Part shown: positions 1-8,932 of the stretch, piece after piece
Position numbering within the stretch: position 1 is the stretch's first letter
Layout of the letters: each line of letters opens with the position of its first letter
Assembly: GCA_023387815.1 (NCBI GenBank)
Contig: JAEWHK010000050.1
Coordinates: 49,794 to 113,793, forward strand
Reading direction: 5' to 3'
Source: Pseudomonadota bacterium
GTDB taxonomy: Bacteria; Pseudomonadota; Gammaproteobacteria; Burkholderiales; Burkholderiaceae_B
DNA length: 64,000 bases
Notes under the pieces: model-generated
What the model saw: only the letters and a program-made list of their open reading frames with translations
Database searches by the model: none
What the model was told of the DNA's origin: nothing
Translations under genes and position numbers: made by a program

Positions 1-2
1 CC

Positions 3-134
3 GACTTCTATCGCAAGCAGGTCAGCCAGCATTTGCGCATCGGCATGCTCGCGCTTGAAAAATTGCGCGAAATGCCTCGCGAACGCCTTCATTCGCGCAA
101 GCTGCGCAGCTTTATCGAAACTGCCTTCAAGTAG
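3..134 (+). CDS. 3' end of an unidentified gene (partial)
   Basis: An open frame enters from the left edge and ends at a TAG at 132-134, giving 43 C-terminal residues. They are basic and helical in character (many Arg, Lys, Leu) and end in FIETAFK. No start is visible and I do not recognise the family. The codon pattern and the good fit to the next gene on the same strand suggest a real coding end. The stop codon lies inside the first copy of a 17-bp tandem duplication. Confidence 0.5.
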   Translation, partial: DFYRKQVSQHLRIGMLALEKLREMPRERLHSRKLRSFIETAFK

Positions 135-160
135 GTTGTCATTTCAAGTAGGTTGTCATT
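127..160. repeat. perfect 17-bp tandem duplication over a stop codon
   Basis: The 17-mer TCAAGTAGGTTGTCATT occurs twice head to tail (127-143 and 144-160). The first copy contains the TAG stop of the preceding gene. The second ends directly before the TTG start of the next one. It looks like a recent replication-slippage duplication in the intergenic spacer. Confidence 0.9.
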
Positions 161-1090
161 TTGAGTGCCGTTATCAATTCCGCTTTCCCGGTCTTTGCGT
201 TGATCCTGATCGGGTATATAGCTGCGCGTCGGCAGATTCTGCCCGAACAGGCCAGCCAGCATCTGAACAGTTACGTTGTCTGGCTTGCATTGCCCGCCCT
301 GATGTTCTATTCCATGGCCAGCGTGGGCTGGGAAGAACTGAACCAGCTGCCGTTCATTCTTGCTACCGTCATCGGCATGGTATCAACGTTTGCCCTGTTC
401 ATGATTTGGCAACGACGTCGCTTCCATCCCGCGGACAATAGCGTTGCCAGTCTGGCTGCCTCTTACAGCAACAGTGGTTATATGGGACTGCCACTGTGCA
501 TGCTCGCCTATGGACAGGCTGGCGTGACGCCCGTCATTATCTCGATGATTCTGACCGCCTGCGTGCTGTTTGCCCTGTCCATTATTTGTCTGGAAACCGG
601 TCTGCAAAAGCATCTGAGCATCTGGACCAGCATGCTTCACACGGCCAAAGCGCTGGCAAAGAATCCGCTCATTGTGGCTCCCGTTGCGGGAATGATTGTG
701 TCGGGCCTGGGTATTACGCTACCGGTTTCGATCTCGGAACTGGCCCGGCTGCTGGGCAACTCTGCCAGTCCCTGTGCGCTGGTCACCATCGGACTTTTTC
801 TTGCGCAGACACGCAGCAATCGAATTCATCCTGCATTGGGCGCGGTCCTGTTCATGAAAATGCTTTTTCTGCCGATTGTCACCGCCGTGCTGGCATTCTG
901 GGTGTTTGATATGCCGTCTGTGCAACGGGAAGCCGCTGTGCTGCTGGCCGCCCTTCCCATCGGCACGGGTCCGTTCATGCTGGCAACCATGTACGACCGG
1001 GACACGGAACTGGTATCACAATCGATATTTATTTCAACCATCATCTCGGTAGTCAGTGTTTCCTTGCTGCTGGCCTATTTTCACCGATAG
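161..1090 (+). CDS. AEC-family permease (auxin efflux carrier type)
   Basis: This 309-residue, very hydrophobic protein has about ten predicted membrane segments, the usual size and layout of the bacterial AEC/YfdV/MdcF family. The N-terminus (VINSAFPVFALILIGY) and the LPALMFYSMA segment are typical. Family members move small organic acids such as malate or malonate, or related anions, across the inner membrane; the substrate here cannot be read from sequence. The frame opens with TTG at 161, directly after a tandem duplication, and the Shine-Dalgarno signal is weak. The next gene on the same strand encodes a 2-hydroxyacid dehydrogenase, so a hydroxy- or keto-acid substrate would fit, but that is inference. 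Confidence 0.8.
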   Translation: MSAVINSAFPVFALILIGYIAARRQILPEQASQHLNSYVVWLALPALMFYSMASVGWEELNQLPFILATVIGMVSTFALFMIWQRRRFHPADNSVASLAASYSNSGYMGLPLCMLAYGQAGVTPVIISMILTACVLFALSIICLETGLQKHLSIWTSMLHTAKALAKNPLIVAPVAGMIVSGLGITLPVSISELARLLGNSASPCALVTIGLFLAQTRSNRIHPALGAVLFMKMLFLPIVTAVLAFWVFDMPSVQREAAVLLAALPIGTGPFMLATMYDRDTELVSQSIFISTIISVVSVSLLLAYFHR

Positions 1091-1261
1091 CTGTCGTCAT
1101 GGCGCAGCCGTTTTATCGCACGGCGTCGCCGCCCACCGGTACAGTTCTATGCGTATCGGTGCTGCACAAGGTAATATACAGTTTTGCATACCAGGCTGGT
1201 CATTGGCGTCCGTTCTTTATCGCGCGATTCCCGGCCTGTTTCGAATGCCGGGGAGCATGAC

Positions 1262-2224
1262 ATGAAGCCTTCAATTGTGATACTGGATGACTGGGAACGC
1301 GGACTCACGCGACTTGTTGACTGGTCTGATATACAGAATCGCAGTCAGTTGACTATCCATCATGAGCGCTTGCGTGACGCGCAGCTGATCGAGGCGCTCA
1401 AGGATGCGCAATGCGTTGTGCTGATGCGGGATCGGACACCGTTTCCCAAATCATTGATCGCGCAGCTGCCCAATCTCAAACGTATTATTTTTACCGGCAC
1501 GCGCAATAACACGCTGGATCAGGCCGCCGCACAGGAAGCCGGAATTGGAGTCACACCCACCGAGTTCGGTCCCTCCAAGGCAAGTACCTGCGAACTGGCC
1601 TGGTCGCTGATTCTGGCATCTCTGAAAAAATTGCCAGACCTGTTCATGACATCTGCGCAGTCCCCATGGCGCAGTCAGGCCATCCGCGAACATCTGCCTG
1701 AAGTCCTGGAAGGCAAGACACTGGGACTGATTGGCCTGGGTCATATTGGAAAACGCATGGCCGCAGTCGGACGCGCCTTCGGCATGAAAATCCAGGTCTG
1801 GAGTCCGCACATGACACAGGAACGCGCCCGCGAAGAAGATGCCACAGCGGTCTCTCTAGAAACCTTGCTGTCCACATCGGATGTGGTCTCTCTGCATATT
1901 GTGGTGTCAGATTCCACACGCAAGCTGCTCAATAGCAGGACACTACCGCTTATGCAGCCCGGATCGCTTCTGGTCAATACCTCCCGATCCACGCTGATTG
2001 ACACGCCGGCGCTGGTTCAGGCCCTGGCTGATGGCCGCCCCGGCTTTGCGGCGCTGGACGTCTTTGACGATGAACCTGGAGCCAATCCGGAATTGCTGGG
2101 CTTGCCCAACGTAATGTTGACGCCGCATATGGGCTTTGTCAGTGAGCAGGTGTATCGCAAGTTCGCCGGCAACGTTCAGGAACAACTGATACATTGGCTC
2201 AATGAAAACGGTGATCGCAACTGA
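1262..2224 (+). CDS. D-2-hydroxyacid dehydrogenase (phosphoglycerate dehydrogenase-like)
   Basis: A 320-residue cytoplasmic NAD(P)-dependent oxidoreductase of the D-isomer-specific 2-hydroxyacid dehydrogenase family. The Rossmann motif GLGHIG lies near residue 158. The catalytic Arg (VNTSR), Glu (DDEPG) and His (TPHMG) are all present. The ATG at 1262 is chosen because a GGGGAG sits just upstream and the family homology begins there; the frame is open further upstream. The exact substrate is unknown. Enzymes of this subgroup reduce or oxidise glyoxylate/hydroxypyruvate-like or larger 2-keto acids. It follows the AEC permease by about 170 bp. Confidence 0.85.
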   Translation: MKPSIVILDDWERGLTRLVDWSDIQNRSQLTIHHERLRDAQLIEALKDAQCVVLMRDRTPFPKSLIAQLPNLKRIIFTGTRNNTLDQAAAQEAGIGVTPTEFGPSKASTCELAWSLILASLKKLPDLFMTSAQSPWRSQAIREHLPEVLEGKTLGLIGLGHIGKRMAAVGRAFGMKIQVWSPHMTQERAREEDATAVSLETLLSTSDVVSLHIVVSDSTRKLLNSRTLPLMQPGSLLVNTSRSTLIDTPALVQALADGRPGFAALDVFDDEPGANPELLGLPNVMLTPHMGFVSEQVYRKFAGNVQEQLIHWLNENGDRN

Positions 2225-2236
2225 TCGCTTTCAGGT

Positions 2237-2267
2237 GCAGGACTTCGTTCTGCTCAATATTTTTTTC
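2237..2267 (+). terminator. probable intrinsic terminator after the hydroxyacid dehydrogenase
   Basis: A short hairpin (GCAGGAC, loop TTC, GTTCTGC with one G-T pair) is followed within a few bases by a run of seven T. It lies 13 bases past the stop codon on the same strand. Confidence 0.5.
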
Positions 2268-2404
2268 ATATCTGGTTATCGCGCCTCTCGATTGCTCATG
2301 TTCGTACGGCTCGATAACCACTGCACGTGATACTCGTTACCTAATGCTCTTGCATCTCGACTGCCGACGCTTGTGCTACGATAAATGCTCGTGCAGTTCG
2401 ATAA

Positions 2405-3280
2405 TCAGTGCTGCTCGATGAAGCTCTTCAGGAATTCCTGAGTGCGTGGTTCCTGAGGATTGGTCAGGACCTCTTCCGGCGTGCCCTGCTCCACAATCTT
2501 GCCTTTGTCAAAGAAACAGACACGATCGGAAATCTGCTTGGCAAATTGCATCTCATGCGTCACCAGCAGCATAGTCAGTTCATCTTCTTCCGACAGACGC
2601 TGGATGACGTTAAGCACTTCACCCACCAGTTCAGGATCCAGGGACGATGTCGGCTCGTCAAACAACATGATATTGGGTTTCATCGCCAGCGCGCGGGCGA
2701 TGGCCACACGCTGTTGCTGTCCACCCGAGAGCTGGCTGGGAAATTTATCACTCTGATCTGACAGTCCCACCAGTTCCAGATACCTGTCTGCGCGTTCGTT
2801 GGCTTCTTCCTTGGACAGTTTCAGAACCTGAACCGGCGCTTCGGTCACATTGCGACGCACGGTCATATGCGGGAACAGATTGAACTGCTGGAACACCATA
2901 CCCATTTCCTTGCGCATTTCACGCAGATGATCCTCACCGGCAGGTACCAGTTCGCCGTTTTTCTCTTCATGCCATAACGGTTTACCGGTCACATAAATGA
3001 CACCATCATTGATGTTTTCAAGTGTCATCAGAATGCGCAACACTGTGGATTTACCAGAACCGGAAGGTCCGATAATCGTGACTTTCTCGCCTTTTTGCAC
3101 CTCGAAATCCAGTTCATCAAGAACGGTCACATCACCGAATTTCTTGATAACCTTTTCAAAGCGGATAATGGGTTCGCCGGTGTCAAGGCGCGCTGCCTCA
3201 CCATCCACGTTCACAATATCTTCCTGCTGCCCCTCGACGGAGACAGGCGTCTGGTTTTCATTATTTATCGGATTGTTCAT
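2405..3280 (-). CDS. ehuA: ectoine/hydroxyectoine-type ABC transporter ATP-binding protein EhuA
   Basis: A 291-residue ABC ATPase that would energise uptake of ectoine/hydroxyectoine or a similar solute. It has Walker A GPSGSGKST, signature LSGGQQQR, Walker B IMLFDEPTSSLDP and the switch His (VTHEM). An unusual acidic N-terminal extension of about 35 residues precedes the ATPase fold. It belongs to the polar amino-acid ATPase group; within it the insert WHEEKNGELVPA is typical of EhuA. Its ATG overlaps the stop of ehuD (ATGA), so the two are translationally coupled. It is last in ehuBCDA. Confidence 0.87.
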   Translation of the reverse strand: MNNPINNENQTPVSVEGQQEDIVNVDGEAARLDTGEPIIRFEKVIKKFGDVTVLDELDFEVQKGEKVTIIGPSGSGKSTVLRILMTLENINDGVIYVTGKPLWHEEKNGELVPAGEDHLREMRKEMGMVFQQFNLFPHMTVRRNVTEAPVQVLKLSKEEANERADRYLELVGLSDQSDKFPSQLSGGQQQRVAIARALAMKPNIMLFDEPTSSLDPELVGEVLNVIQRLSEEDELTMLLVTHEMQFAKQISDRVCFFDKGKIVEQGTPEEVLTNPQEPRTQEFLKSFIEQH

Positions 3281-3969
3281 CGTAACGGTATTCCTCGTTT
3301 AGGCAGATGGGTGTCCAGATAACGCACGCCATATGAAGCGACAATTGTCAGGATCAGATAGATGGCACCCACCATGGATAACGGTATGAGATAGTTGAAG
3401 GTTCGATCGCCAATAATTTTTGCCACGTTCAGCATTTCGAGTACGGTGACGACCGACAGCACCGGCACATCCTTCATGATGGAGACCAGATAATTCCCCA
3501 TTGCCGGGATGATGCGTGGAATGGCCTGCGGCAGGATGATAAAGCCGAATGTACGCACAGGTGTCAGATCCAGGGCGCGTGACGCCTCTGTCTGTCCTCG
3601 CGGAATGGATTCAATACCGGCGCGATAGACTTCGGATAAATAGGCGCTGTACTGAACGCCGAGTGCCAGCGCACCTGTCAGAAATGCCGGCAGAACAATA
3701 CCATGTTCCGGCAGCACGTAGTACAGGAAGAAAAGCTGCACCAGCAAGGGTGTATCACGTATGAATTCAGTGATGAATTTTGCAGGCCAGGAAATGATGG
3801 CCAGTCTTGCGCTTTTGAGGCCGGCCAGAATCAGGCCCAGAACCATGGCCACAAAGAATCCCAGCACGGTCGCTTCCAGCGTAATGATGAGTCCTTTGAG
3901 CAGGATGGGCAGAATCGATACGGCGAACGCCCAGTTGCTGCTTGTGTCCCATTCGATACCTAATAACAT
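3277..3969 (-). CDS. ehuD: ectoine-type ABC transporter permease EhuD
   Basis: A 230-residue inner-membrane permease of the His/Glu/Gln/Arg/opine family with five to six membrane segments. The cytoplasmic EAA-like loop (GQTEASRALDLTPVRTFGFIILPQAIPRIIP) would contact the ATPase. It pairs with EhuC as a heterodimeric channel. It starts 2 bp after the ehuC stop and its TGA overlaps the ehuA start, so it is one transcript. Order and sequence match the ehuBCDA operons known from rhizobia and other proteobacteria. Confidence 0.87.
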   Translation of the reverse strand: MLLGIEWDTSSNWAFAVSILPILLKGLIITLEATVLGFFVAMVLGLILAGLKSARLAIISWPAKFITEFIRDTPLLVQLFFLYYVLPEHGIVLPAFLTGALALGVQYSAYLSEVYRAGIESIPRGQTEASRALDLTPVRTFGFIILPQAIPRIIPAMGNYLVSIMKDVPVLSVVTVLEMLNVAKIIGDRTFNYLIPLSMVGAIYLILTIVASYGVRYLDTHLPKRGIPLR

Positions 3970-3971
3970 GA

Positions 3972-4643
3972 TCAGGCCCTCCCTGCACGCCAGCGCCCGA
4001 CCGACCGCTCAAGCAGTTTCATGATGCCGGTCAGAATCAGCGCCATACCGAAATACATGAACAGCAAAATCGTATATACGGTTGTGCTGTCCTGGGTATA
4101 GTTGCGGATCTGTTCCGCACGAAACGCCATGTCTCCAAGACTGATCAGGGAGACCAGCGCCGTGTCTTTCAGATTCTGCACCGCCAGATTGCCGAAGCTG
4201 GGCATCATTTCAGGGATGGCCTGCGGCAGGCTGATAAAGCGAAGTGTCTGACGCGGCGTGAAATCCAGTGCCTTGGCTGCCTCATATTGCGATCGTGGTA
4301 CGGCCTGAATGGCCCCGCGCACCACTTCTGCCCCATACGCGCCGATATTGAAGCCCAGAGCCAGTGTACCTGCCACCAGGGGCGCCATGCGAAAGTCCAG
4401 TCCCAAAGCCTGCCCCAGCAGTGGTAATGCAAAGAAAAGCCAGAACAGTTGAACAAGCAGCGATGTGCCGCGAAAGATTTCAATAAAGCAGATTGAAAAT
4501 CCGCGATAGAACCAGTTACTGGAAAGCTTGCCTATACCAAAAACAAAGGCAGTAATGGCACCCAGTATGGTGGAATAGACTGTCAGTTGAATGGTTACCC
4601 ACGCACCCTGCAAAAGGGGCGTCAGATATATGTTCCAATCCAT
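3972..4643 (-). CDS. ehuC: ectoine-type ABC transporter permease EhuC
   Basis: A 223-residue permease with the same fold as EhuD. Its EAA-type loop reads SQYEAAKALDFTPRQTLRFISLPQAIPEM. It is predicted to span the inner membrane about five times and to form the translocation pore with EhuD. It lies 214 bp downstream of ehuB, a spacer that holds a small hairpin, and 2 bp upstream of ehuD. Assignment rests on similarity and on operon position. Confidence 0.87.
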   Translation of the reverse strand: MDWNIYLTPLLQGAWVTIQLTVYSTILGAITAFVFGIGKLSSNWFYRGFSICFIEIFRGTSLLVQLFWLFFALPLLGQALGLDFRMAPLVAGTLALGFNIGAYGAEVVRGAIQAVPRSQYEAAKALDFTPRQTLRFISLPQAIPEMMPSFGNLAVQNLKDTALVSLISLGDMAFRAEQIRNYTQDSTTVYTILLFMYFGMALILTGIMKLLERSVGRWRAGRA

Positions 4644-4815
4644 CTGTCACCTTTTGTGTTGTTTGAATTGATAAGACGATTGAGCGGCCGCGGTGATGCA
4701 GCACCAACCGCCAGCCATTCATCGTCGCAGCGCACCCTGAAATTGCAATGGGATGTCAGAGAACTGGCCGGAGAATCAGCAAGCGGAGCAACGGTCACAC
4801 CCGCTGAATGTACGA

Positions 4816-4833
4816 CAGGCACTGTCGTGCCTG
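4816..4833 (-). other. stem-loop in the ehuB-ehuC spacer
   Basis: A perfect 7-bp inverted repeat (CAGGCAC / GTGCCTG) with a 4-nt loop lies about 25 bp after the ehuB stop. It has no T-run, so it looks more like an mRNA-stabilising or processing hairpin that would let the binding protein be made in excess over the membrane parts. Confidence 0.4.
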
Positions 4834-4857
4834 CCTGTTAGCCCAATTGCGTCTGAA

Positions 4858-5721
4858 TTACTTCGCAGCGCACAGCTGCTCTGTCGTCTGCTTGGTGGAC
4901 TCTTCCAGATCGTGATCGGAAAAGCCATAATCGGTCAGGATTTTTTTCCACTCAGGCGTTTTCTTGAATTTGGCCAGTTCCTCGTTCACAGCCTTGCGAA
5001 AATCATCTGAATTCTGAGAGAACGTAAATCCGCCCCAGCTACGTGCTGGTTTTCCATCAATGACGGGATCTTCGAATTTTTCTGCAGGCTCGACCTTGTC
5101 GCTCTTGCCGGCAAGCTCACTCACGGTCAGGCTTGTTGCCGCATAGGCAGCTGCGCGACCCGTTGAAACGGTAGAAATGGCATCTGCATTATTGGAAATG
5201 GTGACCATACGGCCATCATCAACGCCCAGCTTCTGCATCATTTCCAGCTGATCAGCGCCTGCCATGATGGCGATTTTTTTATCGGACTTGGCAAAGTCTT
5301 CATATTTATGAAGGTTGTCCGGGTTGCCTTTGGCTACGAGCAGTCCTTCACCATACGAGCTGTTAGGCTCGGAGAATGCTACCTGCTGGCAGCGTTGTGG
5401 CAGGATAGCCATTTCGGCAGCCACCATATCGAACTGGTCTGCTTTCAGACCGGGGATCAGCGAACTGAATCCCGTGGTTACCCATTTGATTTCCTTGATA
5501 CCGAGCTGTTCCATGATGTGCTTCGCCACTTCAGGGCCCGCACCTTTTGCTTCGCCTGTCGGATCAACGAATCCGTAGGGGATTTCATTTGCGACTGCGA
5601 TCCGGACGACACCCTTATCCTTAATTTCCTGCAACGTGGCGGCAGAAGCCACTGAACCAAAAGCCGCAGCGGTTGCTACAGCGAGAGCCAGCAGGGTTTG
5701 AGTTTTGCGGATTCTATTCAT
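4858..5721 (-). CDS. ehuB: ectoine/hydroxyectoine-binding periplasmic protein EhuB
   Basis: A 287-residue solute-binding protein with a Sec signal peptide (cleavage probably after ASAA, about residue 28). The mature domain is the type-3 (amino-acid) fold. The segments NEIPYGFVDP, AEMAILPQRCQQVAFSEPNSSYGEGLLV and RSWGGFTF are those I associate with EhuB; aromatic residues in them would form the ligand cage for the cationic pyrimidine. It is first in the operon and divergent from mutS. No ectoine synthesis (ect) or degradation (eut/doe) gene is near, so use as an osmoprotectant is as likely as use as a nutrient. Confidence 0.85.
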   Translation of the reverse strand: MNRIRKTQTLLALAVATAAAFGSVASAATLQEIKDKGVVRIAVANEIPYGFVDPTGEAKGAGPEVAKHIMEQLGIKEIKWVTTGFSSLIPGLKADQFDMVAAEMAILPQRCQQVAFSEPNSSYGEGLLVAKGNPDNLHKYEDFAKSDKKIAIMAGADQLEMMQKLGVDDGRMVTISNNADAISTVSTGRAAAYAATSLTVSELAGKSDKVEPAEKFEDPVIDGKPARSWGGFTFSQNSDDFRKAVNEELAKFKKTPEWKKILTDYGFSDHDLEESTKQTTEQLCAAK

Positions 5722-6298
5722 AGTCTTACTCCCCTTGAAGTTGATTTATCCTGAAATTTCCACCGCAAAATCGCGGTGAAAATACATTTGAAATTACTTT
5801 CACACGCAAAAACTCATTCACATACATGCTGAAATTTCATTTGCAATAAATGCTGAATTTTTGCGCGCTTGCTTGTCGCTTCCTTTTTAGAAGTAACATA
5901 GATAATTGGTTCAATACAACCGGATTAACCTTATTTGTCCATATTAATTGCATTCATCATCAGTCATTTATATGAAATATTTGCATGGAAATTGCATGGA
6001 ATATTACATATGAAATTGCTTCAGCGACTGGAAGGAAGCAGCGTTATACTAGGCGGAAATCTTCGGCCAATTGACTTTTATAATTCTCTTTTTTCAGTCG
6101 GCATCGCTCCGCCCTGGACCGGCCTGTCATCTAGTCTGCAATCACAATTGAGACAGCAATAAATTTTTTAAATGAATGCAATTTGCCGGTCTATTAGCGC
6201 GTAAAGCGGGCAATTTTCCGCACACCACGCCCCTTCAGTCTCCATAAGGACGTAAAATAGCCGATTGCATTTCGGTCACATTGGTCAGTTTCCCACTC
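5722..6298. promoter_or_regulatory. AT-rich divergent region between ehuB and mutS
   Basis: About 580 bp without a convincing gene. On the ehuB side lies a perfect 6-bp inverted repeat (CACCGC at 5761-5766, GCGGTG at 5773-5778) in the likely 5' leader. Further upstream there are degenerate repeats of TGCTGAAATTT type (about 5827-5860), which could bind a regulator. A 75-codon open frame at 5935-6162 has no ribosome site or recognisable features and is not called. Both ehuB and mutS promoters must be here, but I cannot place them with confidence. Confidence 0.4.
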
Positions 6299-8932
6299 AT
6301 GTCAGCAGAACCCAGTAAATCAAACGCGTCCGGCCACACTCCAATGATGCAGCAGTACCTGCGCCTGAAACTGGAGGCCGGTTCCGTCCTGCTCTTTTAT
6401 CGGATGGGAGATTTCTATGAAATGTTCTATGACGATGCAGAAAAGGCGGCAAGGCTGCTCAATCTGACCCTGACCAAGCGCGGCACCTCAAATGGGCAGC
6501 CCATTCCCATGGCTGGTGTACCTGTGCATGCAATGGAAACCTATCTCGCGCGTCTGGTGGCTCTGGGAGAATCGGTCGCCATCTGTGAGCAAATTGGCGA
6601 CCCGGCCGCAAGCAAAGGACCTGTGGAGCGTCAGATCGTGCGTATTGTTACGCCCGGGACACTGACTGATGAAACACTGCTCCCTTCCAAAGTGGACCGC
6701 CCTCTGCTTTCAGTCTTTCTGCCCGCCAAAGGCAAAGCACCGAAATACGGTCTGGCCTGGCTGAATCTGGCCAGTGGGGAATTCAAGGTCACGCAATGTG
6801 ATCAGGAAGCGCTGGGCTCGGAAATTCATCGCATTGCGCCGGCAGAAATTGTCCATGCTGACTCGTTTGTCCTGTCAACAAAATTTGCCGGTTCAATCAG
6901 CCACACTGCCGACTGGCATTACGATCTGAACGATGCACAAAGCCTGTTGTGTGCCCATTTTCAGATTGATTCGCTGGCCAGCTTCGGCATGACCGATATG
7001 AGCTCCGCCATTTGTGCAGCCGGTGCCCTGCTGCGCTATGTCGAGCGAACACAAACACAATCGCTGTCGCACGTCAGACATATCAGCGTTGATCATGCGC
7101 TGGATTATCTGGTGCTGGATCCGGTCACACGCAAGAATCTGGAAATTACGGAAACCATCAGCGGCGAGAGTCGTCCTACGCTGTTTTCCCTGCTTGATCA
7201 TTGCGAAACACCCATGGGTAGCCGCAAGCTACGGCACTGGCTGCATCATCCGTTGCGCTCAAACACGCAGATCCGCGCGCGGCAGACCTCCGTGTCCGCC
7301 ATGCTTACCGGTCGTCCTGATGGCCCCGTCCATCCGCATATCGCGCTGGACAACCTGCGCGCCGAGCTCAATGCCTTTCCCGATCTGGAGCGGATTGCCA
7401 CGCGCATCGCCCTGCGCTCGGTGCGACCACGCGAACTGGCCAGTCTGCGCGATGCCCTGCACCGAATCCCGGCCTTACAGAATATTTTGCAGCAACAGCA
7501 TGCCAATGCGGATAGGCTCGACGTGCTGAACGCGGAACTGATGCTGGATCCACAACTGCACGCGACGCTGCAGACCGCTGTTGCTGCAGAACCTGCAGCC
7601 ATGATTCGTGATGGCGGCGTGATTGCCCAGGGCTATGATGCAGAGCTGGATGAATTACGAACACTGGCCAGTGATAGTGGTGCCTTTCTGGTTGAACTGG
7701 AAGCCAGGGAACGTGAACGCAGTGGCATTGGTAATCTTCGGGTCGAGTTCAACCGCGTCCACGGCTTTTTTATTGAAGTCTCCAAAGGCCAGGTGGATAA
7801 AGTCCCTGAAGACTATCGTCGCAGACAGACATTGAAAAATGTCGAACGTTATATCACGCCGGAACTCAAGAGCTACGAAGACAAGGTACTGTCTGCCCGC
7901 GACCGTTCGCTGTCGCGCGAAAAATGGCTTTATGAACAATTGCTTGACACCATGCAACCCTGGGTCTCGCCCCTTCAGCAATGTGCCCAGGCGATTGCCG
8001 AACTGGATGTCTATCTTGCACTGGCCAGTCACGCAAGGGATAACGAATGGGTCGCACCGGAGCTGGCCGAACATCCCGTCATTGATATCGAGGCGGGTCG
8101 TCATCCTGTCGTGGAGCATGCAATAGAAAGCTTTACGCCCAACAGCTGCGTCATGGATCAGGAACGTCGCATGCTGCTGATCACCGGCCCCAATATGGGT
8201 GGTAAATCAACCTACATGCGTCAGACGGCGCTGATTGTACTGCTGGCCCGTATGGGCAGTTTTGTACCGGCGACCGCTGCAACGGTCGGAGTGATTGATC
8301 GCATTTTCACCCGCATCGGCGCTGCCGATGACCTGGCCGGCGGGCAGTCAACTTTCATGATGGAGATGACCGAAGCGGCTACCATTCTGGCGGCCAGCAC
8401 ACCCAACAGCCTGGTATTGATGGACGAAATCGGCCGCGGTACGTCCACCTATGACGGTCTCTCGCTGGCCTGGGCCATCGCCTGCCGCCTGCTTGACCAC
8501 AATCATGCTTTGACGCTTTTTGCGACCCATTATTTCGAGATCACGCGCCTGCCCGATCTGAATCCGGCCGCCATCAATGTACATCTTGCCGCCACCGAAG
8601 CGGCAAGCGGCATCGTATTTCTGCACGAAGTTCAGGAAGGCCCTGCCAGCCGCAGCTATGGTATTCAGGTGGCTCAGCGTGCCGGACTGCCCGTTGCCGT
8701 CATTCGACAGGCAAAGCGGGAACTGGACCGGCTGGAAAGCCAGGCCGGCGATATCTCTCAATTGAACCTGTTCAGTGCAACGCACGAGGCCGATGACCAG
8801 AATAGCGACGATGCTATTGAACTGGCCGGACTGCGCGATGCTCTACGTGAACTGGATCCCGATAACATGAGTCCGCGCGAAGCGCTGGACGCTTTGTATA
8901 AACTGCATAACCGCTACGGCGGAGAATCATGA
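6299..8932 (+). CDS. mutS: DNA mismatch repair protein MutS
   Basis: An 877-residue mismatch-recognition ATPase. The N-terminal domain has the GDFYEMF motif, whose Phe and Glu contact the mispaired base. Connector, lever and clamp regions follow. The C-terminal ABC-type ATPase has Walker A GPNMGGKST (residues 630-638) and Walker B LVLMDEIGRGT near residue 705. MutS scans DNA, binds mismatches and recruits MutL. The ATG at 6299 is preferred; an in-frame TTG lies 18 bp upstream. The stop codon overlaps the start of roxA by 4 bp. Length is normal for the family. Confidence 0.97.
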   Translation: MSAEPSKSNASGHTPMMQQYLRLKLEAGSVLLFYRMGDFYEMFYDDAEKAARLLNLTLTKRGTSNGQPIPMAGVPVHAMETYLARLVALGESVAICEQIGDPAASKGPVERQIVRIVTPGTLTDETLLPSKVDRPLLSVFLPAKGKAPKYGLAWLNLASGEFKVTQCDQEALGSEIHRIAPAEIVHADSFVLSTKFAGSISHTADWHYDLNDAQSLLCAHFQIDSLASFGMTDMSSAICAAGALLRYVERTQTQSLSHVRHISVDHALDYLVLDPVTRKNLEITETISGESRPTLFSLLDHCETPMGSRKLRHWLHHPLRSNTQIRARQTSVSAMLTGRPDGPVHPHIALDNLRAELNAFPDLERIATRIALRSVRPRELASLRDALHRIPALQNILQQQHANADRLDVLNAELMLDPQLHATLQTAVAAEPAAMIRDGGVIAQGYDAELDELRTLASDSGAFLVELEARERERSGIGNLRVEFNRVHGFFIEVSKGQVDKVPEDYRRRQTLKNVERYITPELKSYEDKVLSARDRSLSREKWLYEQLLDTMQPWVSPLQQCAQAIAELDVYLALASHARDNEWVAPELAEHPVIDIEAGRHPVVEHAIESFTPNSCVMDQERRMLLITGPNMGGKSTYMRQTALIVLLARMGSFVPATAATVGVIDRIFTRIGAADDLAGGQSTFMMEMTEAATILAASTPNSLVLMDEIGRGTSTYDGLSLAWAIACRLLDHNHALTLFATHYFEITRLPDLNPAAINVHLAATEAASGIVFLHEVQEGPASRSYGIQVAQRAGLPVAVIRQAKRELDRLESQAGDISQLNLFSATHEADDQNSDDAIELAGLRDALRELDPDNMSPREALDALYKLHNRYGGES

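Noticed and set aside
2268..2404. degenerate TGCTCG-type repeats downstream of the hydroxyacid dehydrogenase
   Set aside because: Words such as TGCTCGAT and TGCTCGTG recur, but I cannot fit a constant period; may be chance.
5935..6162. 75-codon open frame between ehuB and mutS
   Set aside because: No ribosome site, no recognisable sequence, AT-rich promoter region.
6281..6298. TTG start for mutS six codons upstream
   Set aside because: The ATG at 6299 begins the usual family N-terminus and no ribosome site favours the TTG.
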